Shown here one piece after another: positions 25,232 to 33,139 of a DNA stretch of 64,000 bases (positions are counted from its first letter, which is position 1; every line of letters begins with the position of its first letter). The position numbers were made by a program, and so were the translations under genes. The notes below the pieces were generated by a model. That model was not told where the DNA came from, made no database searches, and saw only the letters and a program-made list of their open reading frames with translations. This stretch comes from a bacterium (GTDB lineage: Bacteria > Desulfobacterota > Deferrisomatia > Deferrisomatales > BM512), in NCBI GenBank assembly GCA_004322275.1, contig SCTA01000006.1:31002-95001 (forward strand), written 5' to 3'.

Positions 25232-26628
25232 CTGCCCTCCAGAACGGTTCCGTCAGGAATTACGAGGGGAGGTTTTCCGACGTTGTCTATTTTCACCGGG
25301 CCGCGCACCACCACGGATCTGCCCAGGCGGACATCTCCGCGCACCACGAAGCAATCCGCGTCAACCAGGCTGACAGGATGCGGAATGCGCTGGTCGAGGT
25401 CGTCCACCCCGCCGAAGAACTCCGGGTCGAGGTCCACGGTTATGAAGCCTGTCTTGTTTTTCTTGAGATTCGATATCTCAAGAGGGGAATGCTTGCCGGG
25501 CAGGTAGAGATCGCTTCGGCGCGCCAGAAAATCGCTGGTGGTCTTGACCGGAGCGAAGCGCTTCCGCGGCACGACTATCGCGGCCGCGCCGGGAAAGCTG
25601 CCTATCGCCGCCCCCATTGCCGTCTCAAGCTGCACGACCGGGACGCCTTCGACAACCTTGCGGTTGACGATGAGCGGAAGGGTGAGCCCGCCGTTTTCGA
25701 GCCGGGCGCTAAGGCATTTGAGGTTTATCCAGAGGTTGTTCGTATTGAAAACCGGGAATCTTTCGATATCCTGAAATTCTTCGGCGTGGGCCGAGTCGAC
25801 CTGCGCTATCTCAAGAAGCTCAAGGACGCCGCCATGCCTGACCACCGTTCCCCCCTTTACGTCAACAAAGGTCCGCTGCGTCACTTCGAGGGCGAAGGGA
25901 ATTTTACGTTCCGCGATAAAGCCGAGAATCGAGGGGGAGGGAGAGGCCCCGAGGTTGTCGGCGTTCGAGACGAAAAGCCACTCCTTGCCGGCGTCGAGCA
26001 ACTTTTTCAGGGTTCCTGAGATATTCAGGGATTCGTAGATGTCGCCGTGGCCGGGGGGGGCCCACCCGGCGGGGTCGCAGGGGTCTTTGAAAAAGTCCTT
26101 GTTGTCTTCGCGTATGCGGGGGTAGCGGTTCTGGAGAAAATCGAGGGGGAGTTCCTCCCCGCCTTTTGTTTTTACCGAAAGGGGGTACCTGGAAAGCGCC
26201 CTGACGGTGTCTTCGTGGGTGGCGAAGGAATTCATGAAGACGAGGGGAATGTCCGCCTTGTATTCCTTTCGGATGGAAAGAACGTGGAGGGCGATAAGGT
26301 CGAGAAAAGTAAGCCCCTCCTTCACTTCGAGAAGGCTCTTGGCGCGGGTCATGCGCATGGAGGTCCCCAGCCCCCCGTTCAGAACCACCCAGGCGACTTC
26401 TTCCATCCGCCGCCTGCCTTTTTCTTCGTAGCCAGCTTCCTCGATTTCGTGTAAAGAGGCAAGGTCGCCGGCTTCGGGCACGCCTATCTTCCCCCACTCC
26501 ACCCCGGCGCTCTCGCCGGAGAGGTAACGCGCGTAGGCTCCGAGAAAAACCTCGGCTTCGCGGCGGGTCAGACCAGCCGAAAGATAGCGCCTCAGCACGC
26601 GGTCGAGAAGTTCATCCAAGGCAGACAA
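25216..26628 (-). CDS. UDPGP-family UTP:sugar-1-phosphate uridylyltransferase
   Basis: A 470-residue cytoplasmic enzyme of the eukaryotic-type UDPGP family, which makes UDP-sugars from UTP and a sugar 1-phosphate. The nucleotide-binding loop VVLNGGLGTSMRMTRAKS is at about 81-98, followed by VKEGLTFLDLIALHV and PLVFMNSFATHEDT. VSNADNLGA matches the uridine/metal-binding region. Length and motifs fit UGPase or UDP-GlcNAc pyrophosphorylases; the exact sugar cannot be told. It is the first gene of the long minus-strand series and overlaps the OmpA-like gene by 16 bp, which suggests a link between surface sugar supply and the machine. Confidence 0.88.
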   Translation of the reverse strand: MSALDELLDRVLRRYLSAGLTRREAEVFLGAYARYLSGESAGVEWGKIGVPEAGDLASLHEIEEAGYEEKGRRRMEEVAWVVLNGGLGTSMRMTRAKSLLEVKEGLTFLDLIALHVLSIRKEYKADIPLVFMNSFATHEDTVRALSRYPLSVKTKGGEELPLDFLQNRYPRIREDNKDFFKDPCDPAGWAPPGHGDIYESLNISGTLKKLLDAGKEWLFVSNADNLGASPSPSILGFIAERKIPFALEVTQRTFVDVKGGTVVRHGGVLELLEIAQVDSAHAEEFQDIERFPVFNTNNLWINLKCLSARLENGGLTLPLIVNRKVVEGVPVVQLETAMGAAIGSFPGAAAIVVPRKRFAPVKTTSDFLARRSDLYLPGKHSPLEISNLKKNKTGFITVDLDPEFFGGVDDLDQRIPHPVSLVDADCFVVRGDVRLGRSVVVRGPVKIDNVGKPPLVIPDGTVLEGRCCEG

Positions 26629-26717
26629 CTCCGGTTTGTTTCGGGGTTAAAACAATTGGGTATTTGAACAGACAAAGGGCTTAAGCGTCAAGCAAGTATG
26701 GGATTTGTGGTTTCAAA

Positions 26718-27155
26718 ATGGTGAGGTATCCTTTTACTATGAGAACGAGACATTCATCAGCCATTCACAAAAACGGTATTCGTCTTTCCATCCAGAGACG
26801 AAAGGCCGCAATGAAGCGAAAGGCGCTACGCGAACACAGGGAGTTGCCGAACCCCCGGCGGCCCTTTCTTTCCGGTCACAGGGCCGAAGTAATTCTCACC
26901 ATCCTCGAAGACCTTTCCACCGTCCTTAGCGGATACCCCCGCGTCACAGGGATGCTCTACAAAGTCCTCGACGACACCGTCGAGGTCGTCGTCGTCGCCC
27001 CCAAGCCGATGACCCGCCCCATGCAGACAATCCTGGAGGGGGTGGCCTCCCGCCTCAACGATTCCATTCCCGACATAAAATGGCATTTCCGGGCACTGCC
27101 AATACCGCCTGCGGACCCTTCCGGTTACTCCACGATGACGATAGCGCTACAGTAA
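26718..27155 (+). CDS. Hypothetical protein
   Basis: A protein of up to 145 residues, rich in basic residues at its N-terminus. Its core from about 45 on (VILTILEDLSTVLSGYPRVT, VLDDTVEVVVVAPKPM) looks like a small alpha/beta domain. The start is uncertain: ATGs lie at 26718, 26739 and 26811, and only the last has AAAGG a few bases before it. It is divergent from the sugar-nucleotide gene, and the stop is directly followed by a palindromic repeat. Confidence 0.6.
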   Translation: MVRYPFTMRTRHSSAIHKNGIRLSIQRRKAAMKRKALREHRELPNPRRPFLSGHRAEVILTILEDLSTVLSGYPRVTGMLYKVLDDTVEVVVVAPKPMTRPMQTILEGVASRLNDSIPDIKWHFRALPIPPADPSGYSTMTIALQ

Positions 27156-27294
27156 GAGGTTGTTGAAAAACGTCGAGAGAAGACCCGGTTTCAAGGAGAC
27201 GCAGAGCGAGAAGCGAGACATAACCGGGCGTTAGGCGAGCGAGAAGCGAATCGCGACGAAGAAAACGGGTCTCGCAACAGTTTTTCAACACCTC
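27156..27294. repeat. Palindromic repeat, type B (copy 2)
   Basis: The arms GAGGTTGTTGAAAAAC (27156-27171) and GTTTTTCAACACCTC (27280-27294) pair with one extra T. The core is nearly that of 9544-9685, including GGTTTCAAGGAGACGC and GCGAGACATAACCGGGCG, but the outer arms are different in sequence. It begins one base after the upstream TAA. Confidence 0.85.
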
Positions 27295-27408
27295 GTAGTA
27301 ATTGACAGGGTGTCTGGCGACTGCTAAATTGCCGTACCTTGCGCGCCAGTAAAACCTCATGCCTCGTCAGTAATCGACGGGAGGAACGCCATAGCGTCGT
27401 CCAACTCA

Positions 27409-28116
27409 TTGGACCGTAGGGACGAACTGATCAGGGAGTATTCCCCACTGGTCAAATTCATAGCCGAAAGGCTGTGTCTGCGCCTGCCGGCATGCATCGA
27501 GGTCGAAGATATCATCAACACCGGCGTCCTCGGCCTTATCGACGCGATAGACAAGTTCGTCCCCGACAGGGGCGTCAAGTTCCACACCTACGCCGAGTTC
27601 CGCATACGCGGGGCTATGCTCGATTACCTCCGGCAGCAGGACTGGGCTCCGCGCTCGATGCGGCGCAAGGAAAAGGAACTCGCCAAGGTCGTCCGGGAAC
27701 TCGAACAGAAACTCGGAAGAACAGCCACCCACGACGAAATCGCCAAAGAGATGGGTATAACCATCCAGGAACTCGGCGACCTCCTCGCGAAGGCCCGCGG
27801 CCTCTCCCTTCTCTCGCTCAACAGGCCAAAATCCGAGGAAAGCGAGGAGGAGGAAGCCGAACTCGGTGCCTTCATCCCCGATTCCCCCGAGAGGGGGCCG
27901 CTGAACGTGCTGGAAAAAGAAGAGGTCAGAATACTTCTCGCCGAACACATCCACTCTCTCCCCGACAAGGAACGGCAGGTCATTTCGCTCTATTATTACA
28001 AAGACAAGACGATGAAAGAGGTGGGAATAGAGCTCGGAATCACCGAATCGAGGGTGAGCCAGCTTCATACTTCCGCCGTGCTCAGGCTCAAGGGAAGAAT
28101 CGGGCCGAAGATATAA
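27409..28116 (+). CDS. fliA: FliA/WhiG-type sigma factor (sigma-28)
   Basis: A sigma-70-family factor of the FliA group, which directs RNA polymerase to class 3 flagellar and related promoters. The 235 residues include region 2 (LVKFIAERLCLRLPACIEVE, GVLGLIDAIDKFVPDRGVKF, FRIRGAMLDYLRQQDWAPRS), region 3 (ELEQKLGRTATHDEIAKEMG) and region 4 (LPDKERQVISLYYYKDKTMK, LGITESRVSQLHTSAVLRLK). The start shown is TTG; no closer ribosome site than GGGAGG at 27380 is visible, and an upstream start is possible. No flagellar or anti-sigma gene is in the window. Confidence 0.93.
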   Translation: MDRRDELIREYSPLVKFIAERLCLRLPACIEVEDIINTGVLGLIDAIDKFVPDRGVKFHTYAEFRIRGAMLDYLRQQDWAPRSMRRKEKELAKVVRELEQKLGRTATHDEIAKEMGITIQELGDLLAKARGLSLLSLNRPKSEESEEEEAELGAFIPDSPERGPLNVLEKEEVRILLAEHIHSLPDKERQVISLYYYKDKTMKEVGIELGITESRVSQLHTSAVLRLKGRIGPKI

Positions 28117-28256
28117 AAAAACAACTGTTAATTCGGCGCGTACTCGGTAGGTGGATACTACCACCACAGTTATCGATTGGCCTTCAAGAGCGATGGATGG
28201 TTTTTATTTCATCTGCTATGATTAATTAGTGTGTTCAAAATTTTCGTGAGAGACCC

Positions 28257-28907
28257 ATGACAGGGGTGGTTCCAAACCCAACTTTTATTTTTCGGATTAC
28301 GCATCTAGATAATCTGGCAGGTATCCTCCAGCTAGGTGGTCTCTTCGCGCCCAACAACCAGCCCCCCAATGCCCCGGTTTATCATCCGATACACCATGCG
28401 AGTATTCAGAACCAACGTGCAGCAACTCCCGTCGTTTGCGGACCGATGGGTAACGTACATGACTACGTTCCCTTCTACTTTGCCCCGCGATCTCCGATGC
28501 TGTGCTCTCTTCAACGCGGAAATGTGGAAGGCTACAATGGAGGGCCTGCTCCTATTATTTATCTTGTGACAACCATCCAAAATGTTGTCGGTGCGGGCCT
28601 TCGTTACGTCTTTACGGATGGACATGGCATCATGCAGTTTACAAGCTATTACGACGATTTGGTTCATCTTAATGAAATTGACTGGCCACTGATGGAAGCT
28701 AGATATTGGGCTGATACGCAGGAAGATAATGATCGATCACGCAGGCGACAGGCTGAATTTTTGATTCACGCTTCATGCCCTTGGAGTGTTATTTTATGTA
28801 TAGGTGTATATAACCAGCCTACAAAGACGCGAGTCGAAAGCCTGCTACAGGCATCCGGCATAGGTCATGTCCCACCGGTAGAGGTGAGACCTAATTGGTA
28901 CTATTAA
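28257..28907 (+). CDS. darT: DarT ssDNA thymidine ADP-ribosyltransferase toxin
   Basis: The toxin of a DarTG system; DarT proteins modify thymidine on single-stranded DNA with ADP-ribose from NAD, blocking replication and acting against phages. The 216 residues show the family marks: H16 in RITHLDNLAGILQLGGL, R54 in HHASIQNQRA, the core DYVPFYFAPRSPMLCSLQRG, and the catalytic Glu at about 167 in SRRRQAEFLIH. All expected residues seem present, so it is probably active. GTGAGAG precedes the ATG. The antitoxin gene follows after 10 bp. Confidence 0.93.
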   Translation: MTGVVPNPTFIFRITHLDNLAGILQLGGLFAPNNQPPNAPVYHPIHHASIQNQRAATPVVCGPMGNVHDYVPFYFAPRSPMLCSLQRGNVEGYNGGPAPIIYLVTTIQNVVGAGLRYVFTDGHGIMQFTSYYDDLVHLNEIDWPLMEARYWADTQEDNDRSRRRQAEFLIHASCPWSVILCIGVYNQPTKTRVESLLQASGIGHVPPVEVRPNWYY

Positions 28908-28917
28908 CGGTGGTTTA

Positions 28918-29982
28918 ATGATCAAAATCGTAAGCGGAAATTTGCTGGGGGCTGAAGCCGAAGCCGTTGTCAATACAGTTAACTGTGTTGGAATCATGGG
29001 CAAAGGGATAGCTCTGCAATTTAAACAGACCTATCCCGAGAATTTCACTGCATATGAACGTGCTTGTAAAGCCCAGAAGGTGGTTCCCGGCAAGATGTTT
29101 GTGTTCTCAACTGGTCGGCTGGTAAACCCAAAATATATCATAAACTTCCCTACCAAGCGTCACTGGAAGGGCAAATCAAAAATAGAGGACATAAAAAGAG
29201 GGCTGGTTGCCCTTGTTGAAGAGGTCAAAACACGGTCCATTCGGTCGATAGCGATCCCACCTCTTGGTTGCGGACTTGGAGGTCTCGAATGGAGTGAGGT
29301 TAAACCGCTCATCGAAAACGCTTTCAGCAACCTTGATGAAGTTCAAGTCCTGCTGTTCGCACCCGGTGACGCCCCAAAACCCGACGAGATCAAGATAAAC
29401 ACGAAAGACCCCGGCATGACCAGATCACGGGCGCTTTTTATCAAACTCATAGAGCGCTATTGTGCTCCTGGCTATCAACTAACCCTACTTGAGATTCAAA
29501 AGCTGGCCTATTTCCTGCAAGAGGGAGGTGAGCCTCTTCGTCTACGTTTCGCCAAGATGAAGTATGGCCCCTATGCCGACAATTTGAATCACGTCTTGCA
29601 ACGACTCGAAGGGCACTACATTCGAGGTTATGGCGATAGAAGCCGCAAGGCGCAAATCCATCTGCTCCCAGATGCTGTGAAGATTGCTGATGCAGAGTTG
29701 GCTGGTGACTCAACCGGAACAGAGCATCTTGACCGTGTTGCCGCTTTGATCGAAGGTTTTGAGACACCTTACGGTATGGAATTACTATCCACTGTTCACT
29801 GGGTTTGCCACGAGAGCCCTTCTATAGCCTCTGATTTGGATAAAGTGCGTGCCAGTATTGCGGCTTGGAACGAACGAAAGCAGAACCTTTTCACTCCCAA
29901 GCATATTCAAGTGGCTCTGCGTCGTCTGCACGATGTGGGTTGGATTGAATCTAGCCAAACAGTGCAAGTTCAAGATTGTTAA
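28918..29982 (+). CDS. darG: DarG macrodomain antitoxin
   Basis: The antitoxin partner of DarT. Residues 1 to about 150 form an ADP-ribose-binding macrodomain (VVNTVNCVGIMGKGIALQF and IPPLGCGLGGLEW), which removes ADP-ribose from DNA. The C-terminal half (about 160-354, with LFIKLIERYCAPGYQLTLLE and KYGPYADNLNHVLQRLEG) matches the DarT-binding region of DarG proteins. The pair is intact and of normal length. Base composition and codon use are less GC-rich than the surrounding genes, which points to horizontal transfer. Repeats lie on the downstream side. Confidence 0.92.
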   Translation: MIKIVSGNLLGAEAEAVVNTVNCVGIMGKGIALQFKQTYPENFTAYERACKAQKVVPGKMFVFSTGRLVNPKYIINFPTKRHWKGKSKIEDIKRGLVALVEEVKTRSIRSIAIPPLGCGLGGLEWSEVKPLIENAFSNLDEVQVLLFAPGDAPKPDEIKINTKDPGMTRSRALFIKLIERYCAPGYQLTLLEIQKLAYFLQEGGEPLRLRFAKMKYGPYADNLNHVLQRLEGHYIRGYGDRSRKAQIHLLPDAVKIADAELAGDSTGTEHLDRVAALIEGFETPYGMELLSTVHWVCHESPSIASDLDKVRASIAAWNERKQNLFTPKHIQVALRRLHDVGWIESSQTVQVQDC

Positions 29983-30034
29983 CAAAGTTTTCGAGGCTTT
30001 GAGTTTCTCGAAAAACACTGAATTTTTGATACAG

Positions 30035-30230
30035 CAGGTAGGGTGGGCTCGGCCCACCATGTTTAACTATTTGTAATTGTTGCGCTTTTGAAATTATAAG
30101 GGAACGGGACGTTATTGTTTTGGTGGGCTGAAGCTCATCCTACGCAACTAATTTAAAACCATTTATGTTTTTACAGCTAAAAGCCGCTGGATTCCCGCCC
30201 TTTGGGCGAGAATGACGGAAAAGTGTTTTC
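30035..30230. repeat. Short GTAGG(G)TGGGC-type intergenic repeats
   Basis: GGTAGGGTGGGC and GGCCCACC (about 30038-30058) form a perfect 7-bp stem, and a second unit with GGTGGGCTGAAGCTCATCC follows near 30122-30140. GATTCCCGCCC...GGGCGAGAATGACGG at about 30190-30217 is another short palindrome. Such units are common in intergenic DNA of many proteobacteria. There is no gene between 29983 and 30352. Confidence 0.6.
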
Positions 30231-30354
30231 AACGGCTTTGGATTTTGTCGCCGGGCGAGGAGCCCGCAGCGAGCGCGACGAAGACAGTAGCGTGCCTACG
30301 GCAAGGAGCGCGAGCGAGTAGCGACGAAGCCCCGCGGCAAAAGCCGAAGCCGTC
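30231..30354. repeat. Palindromic intergenic repeat (GTAG-N5-CTAC type)
   Basis: The left arm ACGGCTTTGGATTTTGTCGC and the right arm GCGGCAAAAGCCGAAGCCGT pair with few mismatches around a centre GTAG-CGTGC-CTAC at 30287-30299. The ispDF stop codon (30353-30355) overlaps its right edge. Confidence 0.75.
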
Positions 30355-31519
30355 AAGAGAGCAAAGCCACCGCATGGGCGCTGACCCCTTCCTGCCTACC
30401 TTCAAACCCCATCCCCTCCGTCGTCGTAGCCTTTACGGTGACTCCGCCTTCCGGGAGACCGAGCGCGGCCGAGAGGTTCTTTTCCATCTTCGAGATGAAC
30501 GGAGCGAGCTTGGGCTTTTGCGCTATGACGGTTACGTCTACGCGAAGGACGTTGAGTCCCTTTTCCCTGACCAACTCCCCCACCCTTTGAAGAATCTTCA
30601 GGCTGTCGGCCCCCTTCCACTTCATGTCGGAATCGGGGAAATGCCGCCCGAGGTCGCCCAGCCCCGCACCGCCGAGGCAGGCGTCGGCGACCGCGTGGGC
30701 GACTACGTCGGCGTCGGAGTGGCCGAGCAGCCCGAGAGGATGCTCGAAGGTCACCCCGCCGAGGATCAGGGGGCGTCCCTCGACGAGGCGGTGGGCGTCG
30801 TAGCCGTGGCCGATGGAAAGCCCCGGAGTCCTGAAATTGCTGTCCGCCATCCTTAGGTCCTCCGGGGTGGTTATCTTGACGTTTTCCTTCGTCCCCTCCA
30901 CCACGCGGGGGGTTCTGCCGTAAGCCTCTACCAGGGAGGCGTCGTCGGTGGCGGGAATGCGCTTTTGCGCGCAGCTTTTGTGCGCGTCGAGGATAAGGGA
31001 ATAGGGGAAGGCCTGGGGGGTCTGGGCGAGCTTTATCTTCGTGCGGTCGAGGGTGCCGGTAACAGCCCCTTCCTCGCAGAGCTTAACGGTGTCGGTAGCG
31101 GTGAGGGCGAAGAGCGCGCCGTCCGGCATGGCCGCGCGGCAAAGCTCGTCGAATTTTTCTACGGGGGGAAAGGGCCGGACGCCGTCGTGGATGAAGACGA
31201 TGTCGTCATCTCCCGCCTCGGTTAGAGCCTTGAGTCCGAGGAAGACCGACTCCTGACGCTCACTCCCTCCGGGGACAACGCGCAGCACTTTCAAGAGCCC
31301 CTCCTCGCGGAGAAGGGTCTCTGTTTCGCTGACGGAATCGGGGGGAGCGGTAACTACGATGCCCTTGAGGCCGGGCCAGGAGGAGATTCGCTGGATGGTT
31401 CTGACGAGGACGGGTTTACCGCCGAGGGAGAGGTACTGTTTGGGAACGCCGGTCCCCATTCTCCTGCCGAAACCAGCCGCGGTTACAATTGCAAAGGCGC
31501 CTAGCTGGACCTGCGCCAA
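30353..31519 (-). CDS. ispDF: Bifunctional IspD/IspF (MEP isoprenoid pathway)
   Basis: One 388-residue chain with two enzymes of the MEP pathway. The N-terminal IspD part (1 to about 220) transfers CMP to MEP, with AAGFGRRMG at 14-22, the FIHDGVRPF region and LAQTPQAF. The C-terminal IspF part (about 230-388) makes MEcPP, with GHGYDAHRL and its metal His/Asp, LLGHSDADVVAHAVADA, LGDLGRHFPDSD and VTVKATTTEGMG. Its start overlaps the PIN/TRAM gene by about 19 bp. The fusion is known from several proteobacterial groups. IspE lies elsewhere. Confidence 0.95.
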   Translation of the reverse strand: MAQVQLGAFAIVTAAGFGRRMGTGVPKQYLSLGGKPVLVRTIQRISSWPGLKGIVVTAPPDSVSETETLLREEGLLKVLRVVPGGSERQESVFLGLKALTEAGDDDIVFIHDGVRPFPPVEKFDELCRAAMPDGALFALTATDTVKLCEEGAVTGTLDRTKIKLAQTPQAFPYSLILDAHKSCAQKRIPATDDASLVEAYGRTPRVVEGTKENVKITTPEDLRMADSNFRTPGLSIGHGYDAHRLVEGRPLILGGVTFEHPLGLLGHSDADVVAHAVADACLGGAGLGDLGRHFPDSDMKWKGADSLKILQRVGELVREKGLNVLRVDVTVIAQKPKLAPFISKMEKNLSAALGLPEGGVTVKATTTEGMGFEGRQEGVSAHAVALLS

Positions 31520-32550
31520 ACCTTTCGCCTTTCCTTGACGTCCACCACCTCTTCGGAATCCTCGGGGGCCTTGGTGAAGATCATCCTACCCGCGCTGGTC
31601 TGGAGAACGGAGGTGACCACGGCGCGGATAGATTCACCCATGCGCGCATACCCCTCCTCGACGACGACCATCGTCCCGTCTTCGAGGTAGCCCACGCCCT
31701 GCCCCGGCTCCTTGCCCTCTTTCTGTATCGTGACTCGCAGCGGCTCGCCGGGAAGTACGACGGGGCGCAGGGCCTGAGAGAGTTCGTTCACGTTCATCAC
31801 CCTGATGCCGTGAAGCTCCGCGACCTTGGCGAGGTTGAAATCGGTGGTGACGATGGTGGCCCCTTTGAGCTTGGCGAGCGCGACGATCTTCTGATCGACC
31901 TCTTTTATGCGGAGGAAGTCTTCGTCCACGACGTTGACCTCAACGCCTTCCATAGTATTCAGCTTTTCGAGGACCCCGAGGCCCCTTCTTCCCCTCGCCC
32001 TGCGGAGAGGGTCGGTGGAATCGGCGATGCCCTGAAGCTCCTGCAGCACGAACTGGGGCACCACCAGGGGGCCGCCGACGAAGCCGAGCTCCACCATCTC
32101 GACGATGCGGCCGTCTATGATGGCGGAGGTGTCGAGAATCTTGGGGTTGGAAGCCGCGGCCATGCCGGTCTTGGCGGTGGCCAGCTTGAAGGATCTGACC
32201 GACCTCATCCCGATAACGAAGCCGAGGTGGCCGAGAAAGACAACGATGGCGAGGGTGAGAAGCGCGGGGTAAGCCCTCAGGTCCACCATGTAGGCGAAGG
32301 CCAGCGCCACGCCGATGCCGGAGAGTGCCCCGAGACCGCCGCCCAGCATTATGTGGGGGGGCGTCCGGTTAACCGCGCGCTCGACAAGAAGCACCACGAA
32401 ACCCAGCAGGGTTCCCAGCACCGCGCCCACCCCGGCGGGGTCTCCCGAGAAAGTGAAGATGTTCGGCCCGGCGAAGTAGCCTGCCAGAATCAAAAAGAGA
32501 ACAAGAAAAAAGCGGTAGAGAATTACATTCAAACGGTCATCCCCCAACAT
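31501..32550 (-). CDS. Membrane PIN/TRAM-domain protein (YacL-like)
   Basis: A protein of about 349 residues: four membrane helices in the first 110 residues, then a PIN nuclease-fold domain (ILDTSAIIDGRIVEMVELGF, with further Asp at TTDFNLAK) and a TRAM RNA-binding domain near the end (GQGVGYLEDGTMVVVEE). The PIN Asp residues are kept, so nuclease activity is possible, though the target is unknown. The start at 32550 overlaps the carD stop by 14 bp; in-frame TTG codons close by are alternatives, and the frame open to 32607 is unlikely. CarD, this protein and IspD in this order are typical of the group. Confidence 0.87.
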   Translation of the reverse strand: MLGDDRLNVILYRFFLVLFLILAGYFAGPNIFTFSGDPAGVGAVLGTLLGFVVLLVERAVNRTPPHIMLGGGLGALSGIGVALAFAYMVDLRAYPALLTLAIVVFLGHLGFVIGMRSVRSFKLATAKTGMAAASNPKILDTSAIIDGRIVEMVELGFVGGPLVVPQFVLQELQGIADSTDPLRRARGRRGLGVLEKLNTMEGVEVNVVDEDFLRIKEVDQKIVALAKLKGATIVTTDFNLAKVAELHGIRVMNVNELSQALRPVVLPGEPLRVTIQKEGKEPGQGVGYLEDGTMVVVEEGYARMGESIRAVVTSVLQTSAGRMIFTKAPEDSEEVVDVKERRKVWRRSS

Positions 32551-33034
32551 CTCCAAAAGCTGAAAGTATCTGTTCCTGAGCCGCGCTGGCCGCCTGCCCC
32601 CTCGCAACCGCTATCTCCTGAGAGAGCAGCTCGATGGCGGTGGTAAGCATCCGCTTTTCGCCGTAGGACAAAGCCTTGCCGGAGCGCAAAATATATAAAT
32701 CCCTCAAAACCTGCGCGATTTCAAGCGCCGACCCGGTGCGTATCTTGTCGGAATACTCCCGAAAACGCCTGTTCCAGGTCTGGCCCTCGATAACTTTTCT
32801 TCGCTGCTTCAGCACAAGAAAGACTTCGTCCACCTCGTCGATGTTCATTACCGGGCGAAGACCTACTTCAATGGACTTGGAGACGGGAATGGTGATGGTC
32901 ATGTTGCGGTCCAGTATGCGCATTACGTAGACCATCATCTTGCGTCCCATAACCTCGCGGCTTTCGACCGCCAGTATCTCCCCTACGCCGTGCGCGGGGT
33001 ACACAGCCTTATCCCCCACGTCAAAGTTGATCAT
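32537..33034 (-). CDS. carD: CarD-family transcriptional regulator
   Basis: A 165-residue protein that binds the beta subunit of RNA polymerase and stabilises the open complex. The N-terminal RNA polymerase-interaction domain (1-60) reads FDVGDKAVYPAHGVGEILAV, and the helical C-terminal DNA-binding domain follows (NRRFREYSDKIRTGSALEIA). The MINFDVGDK start at 33034 fits the family; the much longer open frame upstream (to 33763) runs over the divergent gene and is not real. The divergent DUF362 gene begins about 105 bp away, so this gap holds both promoters. Confidence 0.93.
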   Translation of the reverse strand: MINFDVGDKAVYPAHGVGEILAVESREVMGRKMMVYVMRILDRNMTITIPVSKSIEVGLRPVMNIDEVDEVFLVLKQRRKVIEGQTWNRRFREYSDKIRTGSALEIAQVLRDLYILRSGKALSYGEKRMLTTAIELLSQEIAVARGQAASAAQEQILSAFGDVGG

Positions 33035-33139
33035 CCGGGATTCACCTTCCTCATCAGCCTTCATGTAGCGAAACGATAGTTCATATGGTACATTCCAAAC
33101 CCCGTAAGGGTAATTAAAAAATATCACCGGAGCGACGTT

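Noticed and set aside
27406..28167. 253-codon minus-strand frame
   Set aside because: Antisense to the FliA-type sigma factor; no recognisable domain.
28117..28256. Terminator after fliA (GGTAG...CTACC)
   Set aside because: Several competing short stems and no T-run; too weak to call.
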